A DNA stretch of 64,000 nucleotides. Origin: Bremerella volcania. GTDB taxonomy: Bacteria > Planctomycetota > Planctomycetia > Pirellulales > Pirellulaceae. Under the pieces are notes generated by a model that saw nothing but the letters and a program-made list of their open reading frames with translations, did no database searches and had not been told where the DNA came from. The position numbers were made by a program, and so were the translations under genes. The stretch spans positions 4,154,001 through 4,218,000 of the forward strand of contig NZ_CP036289.1 of the NCBI RefSeq assembly GCF_007748115.1, given 5' to 3'. This document shows, one piece after another, positions 56,558 to 64,000 of this stretch. How positions within the stretch are numbered: position 1 is the stretch's first letter; each line of letters opens with the position of its first letter.

Positions 56558-56764
56558 CACGTTACCCCTCTTGTGAACGGTTATTGTTGCGCCCTGTGAC
56601 GCCAAACGTCTAAAAACATACCACGAGACATCATATTTCTCAATTTTTTGTTCCGCAAACGCTTTCAGAGCCAAAAGAATGTTTGCGTCAGCGCGGGCGA
56701 AGTGGCATATTGACATCGCATCCCTCCTTCCAACAATTCGGTATCCTCGACCGGAGATCACACT
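56558..56764. promoter_or_regulatory. Divergent promoter region between beta-helix and ceramidase-fusion genes
   Basis: 207 bases; must hold promoters for both directions. The ribosome site GGAG of the plus-strand gene lies at its right end. No further motif could be identified. Confidence 0.4.
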
Positions 56765-59700
56765 ATGCGACTTCGTGGTTGCGTTGCTTTCGCACTGCTC
56801 TTCCTATTGGTGTTTCCACTTGCGCTTCAAGCCGAACTACAAGTCGGTGCCGCTTCGGTCGACATCACTCCGCAATCCTTTCCGGTCTTGATCAACGGCG
56901 GCTTTTATTCTCGTCAAGGGGAACCCAAGGATATTCATGCCAGGGCGATCGTCATGGACGATGGCGAAACGCGGATCGCCATCGTCGTTACCGATAGTTG
57001 CATGCTGCCGAAGGACCTGGTTGACAGCGCCAAGCAACTCGCCGCCCAGCGGGCAAAGATTCGGCCTGATCATATGCTCATCTCGGCAACCCATACGCAT
57101 ACGGCACCATCCTCGATGGGTGCCCTGGGAACGGATGCCGATCCGACCTACGTCCCTTACCTTCGAATCAAGTTGGCGGAAGCGATCTTGGAAGCCGAAA
57201 AGAACCTGCAGCCTGCCCAGGTAGGCTGGGGTTCGACAGACGCCAACGAGTTCACCGCCTTGCGAAGATGGATCCTGCGTCCTGGCCAAGAGCGAGAAGA
57301 CCCCTTCGGCGAAAAGACCGTCCGCGCGAGCATGCACACGGCCAAAAACAACCTTGAGAACGTCACCGGAGAGTCTGGCCCCGAAGACCCCGAGTTGTCG
57401 GTTATTTCATTTCAATCGCTGGAAGGTGAGCCAATCGCCTTGCTGGCCAATTTTTCGATGCACTACTTCAGTGGCGGCGGCGCGGCCGACTACTTTGGTG
57501 CTTATTGCGAGAAACTCGAAGAAGCTTTGGGGAACAACGGTAAGGACGGGCCGAATTTCGTTGCGGTGATGTCTCATGGCTGCAGCGGCGATATCTGGCG
57601 CGTCGATTACCGGACCGGCACCAACCAAACCTTTGATGGCTTCGTCGACGGAATGGTCGCGAAGACCCAGTACGCCTTGGAAGGGATCGAGTACCAACGC
57701 GATGCACCTTTAGCGATGGCTGAAACCCGAATGCGTTTGAACTACCGGGTTCCCAGCGCCGAGCGTCTCGAATGGGCCAAGGGGATCGTCGCCGAGATGG
57801 GAGATCGAGGCCCCAAAACGCCAGCGGAAGTTTATGCCCGCGAGCAAATCATTCTGGATGAACGGCAATCAACGGAGATCGTGCTCCAGGCCCTGCGAAT
57901 TGGCTCGATTGCGATTGCGACCACTCCCAACGAGACATACGCACTGACTGGCCTCAAGCTCAAACGCCGTAGTCCCCTGCCACAGACGATGGTGATCGAA
58001 CTTGCCAACGGTGGCGATGGTTACATACCTCCGCCAGAGCAACATATCCTCGGAGGCTACAACACGTGGGCGGCTCGTTCCGCAGGTCTGGAAACAACCG
58101 CCGAGCCTAAGATTGTCGAGGCCGACCTGGAACTACTGGAAAAGGTCGTAGGAAAAGCTCGCCGTGAGTCCCTTCCCCCGGACAGCAAGATGGCGGCATC
58201 GATTCGGATGCTGAAACCCATTCGCTATTTCCCATTGCACGACATGGAAGGACCCACTGCCCGCGATTTCTCTCCCAATGCGAAACCGGCATCCATCGAG
58301 GACGGAGTCGTCTTCTTTTTGGAGGGCGCCGATGGGCCGGCTCTGGCGACAGATTCCGAGTTGAATCGTGCTGCACATTTCGCCAATGGTCGGATCATTG
58401 CCGACATTCCTGAGATCGGAGATTCATTCACGATCAGTCAGTGGATCTGGAACGGCCTCGACCTGAAGGCCCGGCCGATCGCAGGCTGGTTTCTATCCCA
58501 TGGCGTGACACTTGGAATCGCTGGTCAGGGGGATCACGCAGGAAAACTCATTCTGGAAACATCGGATTCTAAGTTTTCGTACGGCAAAACGCCCATCGAA
58601 CGTTGGACCTGGGCGAACGTCGTATTGGTTCGCTCCGGCGAGACTCTACGCGTTTACCTGAACGGAAAATTGGAAATCGAATCCCAGGCCGGCTCCGTTT
58701 CAGGGTCGGATCAGGTTTACATCGGCGGACATGCCAACAACACCAGTAACTGGGAAGGCCGCCTGGATGAAGTTGCGATTTTTGATCGAACCCTATCCCC
58801 AGAAGAAATCTCCACCCTCGCGGACGATGGTCGAGCCACACCCAGTGACACAACCGCCAAGCTCAGCGAGGAAGACAAAACCAAAGGCGGACGCCACTGG
58901 GTAGACGAGGCGACACCGCTACCCAAGTCAGCCGCGGAGCAATTGAAGACATTCCAAGTCGAGCCCGGTTTCCGCCTGGAACTGGTCGCCGCGGAACCGC
59001 TGGTAATGGACCCCGTTGCGGTCGCATTCGACGCCCAAGGGCGAATGTTCGTCGCGGAATACGGCGACTACCCCATCGGCCCATCCGAAGAAGGAGCACC
59101 ACCACTATCTCGAATCGTGCTTCTAGAAGATACGAACGACGACGGCCAGATGGATAAGCGAACCGTCTTTGCCGACAAGCTGAACTTCTGCCATAGTTTG
59201 ATGCCGCTTCAGGGGGGGATCTTAGCGTGTGCTCAAACCGAATTGATCCTCCTCAAGGACCAGAATGGCGACAACGTCGCAGACTCGCGGGAAGTGCTCT
59301 TTCGCGGCTTTCAACCAGCACATCCTCAGATGCAAGTCGGCTGTCCACGCTGGGGTTTGGACAATCGCATCTACTTCAACTACGGAGTAGGAAAGATTCT
59401 AGGCCCAGGCCAGCAGGAACCCACGACGATTGGTCGTACGGAATTCTGGATTAATCCGCTCACCTATGAATTTGGTTCCGCCAGTGGAACAGGCCAATAT
59501 GGCAATACGTTTACGGCCTGGGGAGACCGGCTGTTCAGTACCAATCGCAATCCCATCATCGCCACCACGATGTCGACCGAAGAAGCGGCCCGCAATCGTT
59601 ACGCCCCGCTTCATCGCGTTCAATATGACGTCGCTCCGTCTGGCGGCGACTCGAAGGTATTCCCCCTGGTGGCCATGAAAAGCAACTGGCTTTCGCACGC

Positions 59701-61690
59701 CGGAACCCACACATCGGCCTGTGGCACTACGGCCTATGTTGGCGATGGCCTAGGTCCAGCCATGGAAAACAGCGTTCTGGCCTGCGAACCGATTGGACAC
59801 CTCGTTACCAGAGCGATCGTCAAGCGTGACGGAGCCAAGCTTTCATCGCAGCGTGCCCGAGAAGATGCGGACTTCATTGCGTCGACCGATACATGGTTTC
59901 GTCCCGCGAGCCTGGCCAACGGACCTGATGGGATGTTGTACCTGGCTGACATGTATCGACTTTGGGTCGAGCATCCTAAATTCCTTCCACCGGAAATCGC
60001 GGCCCAACTCGACTGGCGAGCTGGTGACGACCGCGGACGAATCTGGCGAATTGTGCCGGATAACACGGCTTCTCAGGCGAGCTACAAGCTCCCGAAAACG
60101 ACCACGGGACTTGTCCAGATGCTCGAAGACGCCAATGGCTGGCGGCGGCGCACGGCTCAGCAGCTTCTTGTCGAAGAGCAGGATACGGACGCAACCGATG
60201 CCCTGATCGCATTGGCCAGCAGTTCAAAATCGCCTCTGGCACGCCTCCACGCATTGTGGACCTTGGAAGGATTGAACCAGCTTGACGATGGAACCATTGG
60301 CAAGGCGCTCCATGACGAACACAGCGAGGTCCGTGCAGCTGCGATTCGTCTCGCCTCGCGCCATTGGGACGAACGACCAGAGACCTTAAAAAGTGTCTTC
60401 ACGATGACAGATGACCCCTCACCTTGGGTCCGCTATCAACTTGCTCTGGCCATGGGCTTGACCAGTGACCCTCGCAAGGTTGATGTTCTTAGTGCGTTGA
60501 TATCTCACGACGGAAAAGACCCCACGTTTGCAGACGCGATCGTCGCCGCTTCTCAAGAGTGCGCCGCTTCGGTTCTCGCCAACAGCAATAGCAAAAACGC
60601 CAGTGATCTCAGTTATCGGTTGGCGAAAATAGTGGGAGCCAAATCCAACGAAGTTGAAACGGAAACGACTTTCAAAGTAGCCCTGCAGCAAGACGATTCC
60701 CATCACCAGATAGCGGTGCTCCGAGGACTCGCGGACGGAATGGCCCAAGGGAAACGCTTCGAGGCTATCGTTTCCCGTGTCCCCAACGGCAAGCACGATC
60801 TCACGCAGAAGCTTCTAGATTGGGCTCAAGCAGAGAACCAATCACCACAGATGCGTAGCGATGCCATCGGGCTGCTTCGTTTCTCATCGCTTGCCGAAGA
60901 CGAGTTCTTTGCCAACCTATGTTCGTCGCGTGAACCACCATTGGTACAGCAGGCCGCCGTTACCGCACTCGCTGGTTCGCTCACCAGTGCTCGAGAAACT
61001 TTGCTTGCAGACCTCTGGCCAGAACTAGAACCATCCACCAAGCAGACGGCGCTTTCACTTTTATTGAAGACAACACGCGGAGTCGAATTCATCCTTACCG
61101 GCCTTCAGAAAGGAACCGTAAGTACGACCTCCTTGAGTCTTGACCAACAGTCACTACTCCAAAAACATCGTGATGATTCCATCCGCAAACGCGCCGAGCA
61201 ATTGCTGGGGCGCGTAGCAAGTAGCGACCGAACCGCTGTTCTTCAGAAGTACGAATCGGCTACGCGGACGATCGGCAGTCCTTTGGCTGGACGCGAGGTT
61301 TTCTTGAAGCAGTGCGCGAAGTGCCATGTACCAGGGGAAGCCGGACAGACAAGTGTCGGCCCCGATCTTGCCGATTCCTCTAATCGACCACCGGAAGCCA
61401 TCTTGTTCGACATACTCAATCCCAGTGGAAAGGTCGAACCGAAGTATGCTGCCAGCCAAATCCTGACTGTCGATGGTCAGACTTACAGTGGAATCGTCAT
61501 GTATCAGTCTCCGCAGGCCATCCTATTGCAACTGGCTGATGGCAAGACGCAGGAGATCCCACGAAGTGAGATTGAACTTTTCCACACAAGCGATCAATCG
61601 CTTATGCCCGAGGGCCTGGAAAAGGAGATTTCCCTGGAACATATGGCCAACTTGCTCGAGTTTTTGAAATCTCCCTTGCCGAAGAAATAA
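56765..61690 (+). CDS. Secreted ceramidase-like / LamG / PVC dehydrogenase / HEAT / cytochrome c fusion protein
   Basis: 1641 residues with signal peptide GCVAFALLFLLVFPLALQAE. Residues about 25-470 resemble neutral ceramidase (NGGFYSRQGEPKDIHARAI, MLISATHTHTAPSSMG with metal His). About 510-690 is a LamG sandwich (DSFTISQWIWNGLDLKARP, WTWANVVLVRSGETLRVYLN). About 735-1110 is the PVC membrane-bound-dehydrogenase beta-propeller (LVAAEPLVMDPVAVAFDAQG, RIVLLEDTNDDG). Then HEAT-like repeats to about 1480, and a heme domain with CAKCH at Cys1517 plus the closing DILNPSGKVEPKYAASQ of the planctomycete heme-binding domain. Such proteins are thought to be periplasmic oxidoreductases acting on sugars; the ceramidase-like head is an unusual extra. 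Start ATG 56765 follows a GGAG site. It converges with the dehydrogenase gene, three bases apart. Confidence 0.92.
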   Translation: MRLRGCVAFALLFLLVFPLALQAELQVGAASVDITPQSFPVLINGGFYSRQGEPKDIHARAIVMDDGETRIAIVVTDSCMLPKDLVDSAKQLAAQRAKIRPDHMLISATHTHTAPSSMGALGTDADPTYVPYLRIKLAEAILEAEKNLQPAQVGWGSTDANEFTALRRWILRPGQEREDPFGEKTVRASMHTAKNNLENVTGESGPEDPELSVISFQSLEGEPIALLANFSMHYFSGGGAADYFGAYCEKLEEALGNNGKDGPNFVAVMSHGCSGDIWRVDYRTGTNQTFDGFVDGMVAKTQYALEGIEYQRDAPLAMAETRMRLNYRVPSAERLEWAKGIVAEMGDRGPKTPAEVYAREQIILDERQSTEIVLQALRIGSIAIATTPNETYALTGLKLKRRSPLPQTMVIELANGGDGYIPPPEQHILGGYNTWAARSAGLETTAEPKIVEADLELLEKVVGKARRESLPPDSKMAASIRMLKPIRYFPLHDMEGPTARDFSPNAKPASIEDGVVFFLEGADGPALATDSELNRAAHFANGRIIADIPEIGDSFTISQWIWNGLDLKARPIAGWFLSHGVTLGIAGQGDHAGKLILETSDSKFSYGKTPIERWTWANVVLVRSGETLRVYLNGKLEIESQAGSVSGSDQVYIGGHANNTSNWEGRLDEVAIFDRTLSPEEISTLADDGRATPSDTTAKLSEEDKTKGGRHWVDEATPLPKSAAEQLKTFQVEPGFRLELVAAEPLVMDPVAVAFDAQGRMFVAEYGDYPIGPSEEGAPPLSRIVLLEDTNDDGQMDKRTVFADKLNFCHSLMPLQGGILACAQTELILLKDQNGDNVADSREVLFRGFQPAHPQMQVGCPRWGLDNRIYFNYGVGKILGPGQQEPTTIGRTEFWINPLTYEFGSASGTGQYGNTFTAWGDRLFSTNRNPIIATTMSTEEAARNRYAPLHRVQYDVAPSGGDSKVFPLVAMKSNWLSHAGTHTSACGTTAYVGDGLGPAMENSVLACEPIGHLVTRAIVKRDGAKLSSQRAREDADFIASTDTWFRPASLANGPDGMLYLADMYRLWVEHPKFLPPEIAAQLDWRAGDDRGRIWRIVPDNTASQASYKLPKTTTGLVQMLEDANGWRRRTAQQLLVEEQDTDATDALIALASSSKSPLARLHALWTLEGLNQLDDGTIGKALHDEHSEVRAAAIRLASRHWDERPETLKSVFTMTDDPSPWVRYQLALAMGLTSDPRKVDVLSALISHDGKDPTFADAIVAASQECAASVLANSNSKNASDLSYRLAKIVGAKSNEVETETTFKVALQQDDSHHQIAVLRGLADGMAQGKRFEAIVSRVPNGKHDLTQKLLDWAQAENQSPQMRSDAIGLLRFSSLAEDEFFANLCSSREPPLVQQAAVTALAGSLTSARETLLADLWPELEPSTKQTALSLLLKTTRGVEFILTGLQKGTVSTTSLSLDQQSLLQKHRDDSIRKRAEQLLGRVASSDRTAVLQKYESATRTIGSPLAGREVFLKQCAKCHVPGEAGQTSVGPDLADSSNRPPEAILFDILNPSGKVEPKYAASQILTVDGQTYSGIVMYQSPQAILLQLADGKTQEIPRSEIELFHTSDQSLMPEGLEKEISLEHMANLLEFLKSPLPKK

Positions 61691-61693
61691 CGG

Positions 61694-62797
61694 CTAATCC
61701 CAGTGAACGATCACCTTCAGGCTGTCCGGGTCTGCGGCCCGGGCAATGGCTGCCTGAATATCGTCGCTGCCAAATCGCTCGGTATCATTCGTCATCAAGT
61801 CGATTTTCGGCAGCCGTCCTTCCGCAAGAAACTCGTGAGCCAGTCGAATGCCACGCATGCTCGAGCCGTGTGTGGCCTGGTAACACTGCAAGCGGTAGTG
61901 GATGTCGTTATTCAAGTCGACTTCGTAGGCCAGTCGCGGCTTGCCGCTCGCCCCCTTAACGCCAGCATGGGCGTCCATTACCGTTCCGTAGCCCATCAGC
62001 TTGGGAGCAAGTTCGTAGGCGGCCGCGACCGGAGCGTTCACCATCACGAAGTGCGGTTCGTTGAACGGCTGACATTCTTTATAGACGTTTTCGACAACGT
62101 TCTCGTCCCAACGAATCCCGACAACGTTATCTGCGCCGAAATCTCGCATCACCCGTTCGAGCCGCTCCTGTCCTCGGTTGATCATGATGATTTTTCGAGC
62201 ATTCATTGCCTGGGCACATTGCAAAGCGTATGTGCTTTGCGAGCCAGCCCCGATCAAAACCACGATCCGATTCTCGATGCAGTGGTTAACGCGCGTCATC
62301 CCTTCCAAGCAACACGCGAGCGGCTCCAACTGACAGGCATGGGAAGGATTGAAGTCTTTGGGGAACTTGACAATCGGACCATACTTCACGAACCAATCTG
62401 GCAGCACCGCATGCGAACGGGCAAAGCCGTCGAACTCGTGGCCAGTCGCCCAGGTATTAGGGCAACTAGTCCAATCGCCGGTTCCGTTTTCGCCGCAGTA
62501 AATGCACTCGGCATCGCCACAAGGAATATCGCAGCCCAGACCAACCAGGTCGCCCGGTTCAAATTGCGAAACTCCTTCCCCAACTTCATCCACGACACAA
62601 GCCGCTTCGTGAAGCAGAATCGCAGGCCACTTTTTAATCCGCGGCAGTCCCTGCTTGTAAATCACTACGTCGGACTGACAAACCGAAGTCGTCACGGTGC
62701 GAAGACGAATCTCGCCAGGGCCTGGGGCTGCGATCTCCTGAGAAGTCGTCGTGAACGTTCCGCCGGGCTGATCGAGATATTGAACTTGAGCATTCAT
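61694..62797 (-). CDS. Zinc-type alcohol dehydrogenase-like protein (MDR family)
   Basis: 367 residues. The catalytic-zinc region TTSVCQSDVVIYKQG and LLHEAACVVDEVGEG, and the structural-zinc cysteines in CGDAECIYCGENGTGDWTSC, are present. The nucleotide loop is degenerate (VVLIGAGSQSTYALQCAQAM) rather than GxGxxG. Follows the sorbitol-dehydrogenase-like gene on the same strand, 22 bases apart, so they are cotranscribed. It probably oxidises a sugar or polyol. Substrate not known. Confidence 0.85.
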   Translation of the reverse strand: MNAQVQYLDQPGGTFTTTSQEIAAPGPGEIRLRTVTTSVCQSDVVIYKQGLPRIKKWPAILLHEAACVVDEVGEGVSQFEPGDLVGLGCDIPCGDAECIYCGENGTGDWTSCPNTWATGHEFDGFARSHAVLPDWFVKYGPIVKFPKDFNPSHACQLEPLACCLEGMTRVNHCIENRIVVLIGAGSQSTYALQCAQAMNARKIIMINRGQERLERVMRDFGADNVVGIRWDENVVENVYKECQPFNEPHFVMVNAPVAAAYELAPKLMGYGTVMDAHAGVKGASGKPRLAYEVDLNNDIHYRLQCYQATHGSSMRGIRLAHEFLAEGRLPKIDLMTNDTERFGSDDIQAAIARAADPDSLKVIVHWD

Positions 62798-62819
62798 GGT
62801 ATTTGCGTGCTATTGGGGG

Positions 62820-63896
62820 CTACTTTGCTTGGGGATGAATGAGGACCTTGGTGAAGAACTCGGACTGCTTGTGCATCATTTCTAGTGCAGCAATTCCTTC
62901 GCCCAAGGGAACACGATGTGTGATGAGCGGCTTGAGATTGAGTATTCCGCTGCTCATCGCGGCGAGGACCGTTCGCCAGTCGTCATCATCGCTGTAGACG
63001 CTGAAGTCGGAGTTCCACACACCGAGCATGTCGATCTCGCGGCGCATTGCCTGGGATATAAGTGGCGCCGGCAAAGTAACATCCGCTGCCGGATTTCCCA
63101 GCAGAATCACTCGGCCTGATCGACGGACGACTTCAATCGTCGCCAACATGGTTGGCGGGACACCAGCCGCTTCGATTGCCACATGAACGCCGTGACCGTT
63201 CGTGTGCTGCTTGACGACGTCGTTCACGTTGCCGTCGCGGCTATCGAACGTATGCTCGAAGCCAAGCTTCCTGGCGATTTCCAGCTTCTCTGGCTGAATG
63301 TCGAATAGCAGGATGGGACCTGCTCCCGATGCTTTCAACCACTGGGCGACCATCAAGCCGATGGGCCCGAGGCCAAACACGGCAACCGAGTCCCCCAAGC
63401 GAACATTGGCCCGGCGCACCGCGTGCAGGGCAACGGCCGCTGGTTCAGTCATCGCGGCTTCCTCTAACGAGACGTTATCTGGCACCCGAATCAGGTTTCG
63501 CTCAGGAGCGATCACAAATTCCGTGAAACCGCCATCGCTACGCGATCCCAGGTAATCGTAGCCGTCTGACTGGGCATACTTCCCTTGTTCGCAAGCAGCG
63601 TGATCATCTCGCCAAAGCAGAGGAAACACGGCCACACGATCCCCAGGCTGAAAGTTCTGAACGCCATCTCCGCAGGCTTCGACAGTACCGGCGAACTCAT
63701 GACCGCAGATGGTGGGAAAACTATAGGTCCCCTTCGAGAAACAGCGTGGGATATCCGATCCACAAACGCCGCAGAAACCAATTCGCACGCGTACTTTGCC
63801 AGGCTCGACCTCGGGAACCGGCACTTCTTCGTACCGCAGGTCGCCCACGGCATGCAGGACGATGGCTTCCATCTTCTTGTCTTCAGTTGTACTCAT
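62820..63896 (-). CDS. Sorbitol / galactitol-1-phosphate dehydrogenase-like protein
   Basis: 358 residues of the zinc MDR family. Catalytic zinc ligands are in GFCGVCGSDIPR and ICGHEFAGTVEACG, and the NAD loop is VAVFGLGPIGLMVAQWLKASG. The structural-zinc cysteine set is incomplete here (the loop after WRDDHAACEQGKYAQ has only one Cys), as in some GutB-type polyol dehydrogenases. It oxidises a polyol or sugar phosphate to a ketose. It starts the leftward pair of dehydrogenases. Confidence 0.88.
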   Translation of the reverse strand: MSTTEDKKMEAIVLHAVGDLRYEEVPVPEVEPGKVRVRIGFCGVCGSDIPRCFSKGTYSFPTICGHEFAGTVEACGDGVQNFQPGDRVAVFPLLWRDDHAACEQGKYAQSDGYDYLGSRSDGGFTEFVIAPERNLIRVPDNVSLEEAAMTEPAAVALHAVRRANVRLGDSVAVFGLGPIGLMVAQWLKASGAGPILLFDIQPEKLEIARKLGFEHTFDSRDGNVNDVVKQHTNGHGVHVAIEAAGVPPTMLATIEVVRRSGRVILLGNPAADVTLPAPLISQAMRREIDMLGVWNSDFSVYSDDDDWRTVLAAMSSGILNLKPLITHRVPLGEGIAALEMMHKQSEFFTKVLIHPQAK

Positions 63897-63955
63897 ATCG
63901 TTTCACATGTAGGCAGATGGTTTGCTGGTTTCGAGAACCGTCGGAGCAAGAGGCA

Positions 63956-64000
63956 TTACACAGTGGCAAGTTCTGGCTTCTTGCGAGCCGCCAGGCCTTC
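63956..64000 (-). CDS. C-terminal tail of a further leftward gene (window edge)
   Basis: On the minus strand the last 45 bases read as 14 codons (EGLAARKKPELATV) and a stop. It would be the gene before the polyol dehydrogenase, 59 bases from it. Too short to identify. Confidence 0.35.
   Translation of the reverse strand, partial: EGLAARKKPELATV

Noticed and set aside
56558-56761. N-terminal extension of the beta-helix protein to 56761
   Set aside because: It would cover the whole divergent promoter region and place the signal peptide about 95 residues inside the protein.
61703-62842. 379-codon frame on the plus strand
   Set aside because: Antisense to the zinc dehydrogenase, which has clear family motifs; the plus frame has none.

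Overview
The window looks like chromosomal DNA of a planctomycete of the Pirellulaceae type (Blastopirellula/Bremerella/Rhodopirellula-like). Base composition is moderate to high GC and intergenic spaces are short. The protein families point the same way: two adjacent secreted SHD1-domain proteins, a PVC-type membrane-bound dehydrogenase/CxxCH cytochrome fusion, a 72-residue secreted protein ending PYRTHGGII of a kind I recall from planctomycetes, Tat-exported sugar isomerase relatives, and MoxR/DUF58/DUF4129 modules. The genus is inference; no rRNA or tRNA gene was seen.

Layout. 1-1345 (-) is the N-terminal part of an RND/MMPL-type membrane protein, divergent from a metallo-beta-lactamase-fold hydrolase (1487-2320). 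2788-25876 (+) is a block of nine tightly packed genes and the main biosynthetic locus: a 3599-residue iterative PKS/PUFA-synthase-like megasynthase, an Sfp-type phosphopantetheinyl transferase, a Rieske oxygenase, a FabL-like enoyl reductase, a thioester-reductase/SCP2 fusion, a HemL-family aminotransferase, an acyl-AMP ligase, a condensation-domain-like acyltransferase, and a fused hydantoinase/5-oxoprolinase. 26175-27706 is a cupin plus a quinone-oxidoreductase-like gene ending in a strong terminator. purE/purK and a hypothetical gene follow (27960-30559).

30585-37299 (-) holds a sugar isomerase-like Tat protein, dcd, nth, and a DUF4129/DUF58/MoxR module, in an order that allows one leftward transcript. 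Two SHD1 paralogues (37570-40446) follow, then a flavin/Fe-S dehydrogenase overlapping moaD-moaE-moaA (40728-45416), a class V aminotransferase (cysteine desulfurase family), a YkgJ-type cysteine-cluster protein, an HU/IHF-like protein with a disordered tail, the small secreted protein, pyrD, trpS, acpS and a DinB protein. 51689-55026 (-) is an exporter (HlyD adaptor plus ATPase-permease fusion). A secreted beta-helix protein is divergent from a 1641-residue ceramidase-like/LamG/PVC-dehydrogenase/HEAT/cytochrome c fusion. Two zinc-type dehydrogenases and the tail of a further gene close the window.

How the genes may work together. The megasynthase (KS, inactive KS-like partner, AT, three almost identical ACPs, a C45-like domain without an obvious nucleophile, two KR regions, DH) lacks an enoyl reductase domain; the FabL-like gene two genes downstream can supply it. 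The reductase, aminotransferase, ligase and condensation-like enzyme suggest release, amination and amide or ester formation, that is, an amino- or amido-lipid. This product logic is inference from domain content. The combination is the best candidate in the window for an undescribed system.
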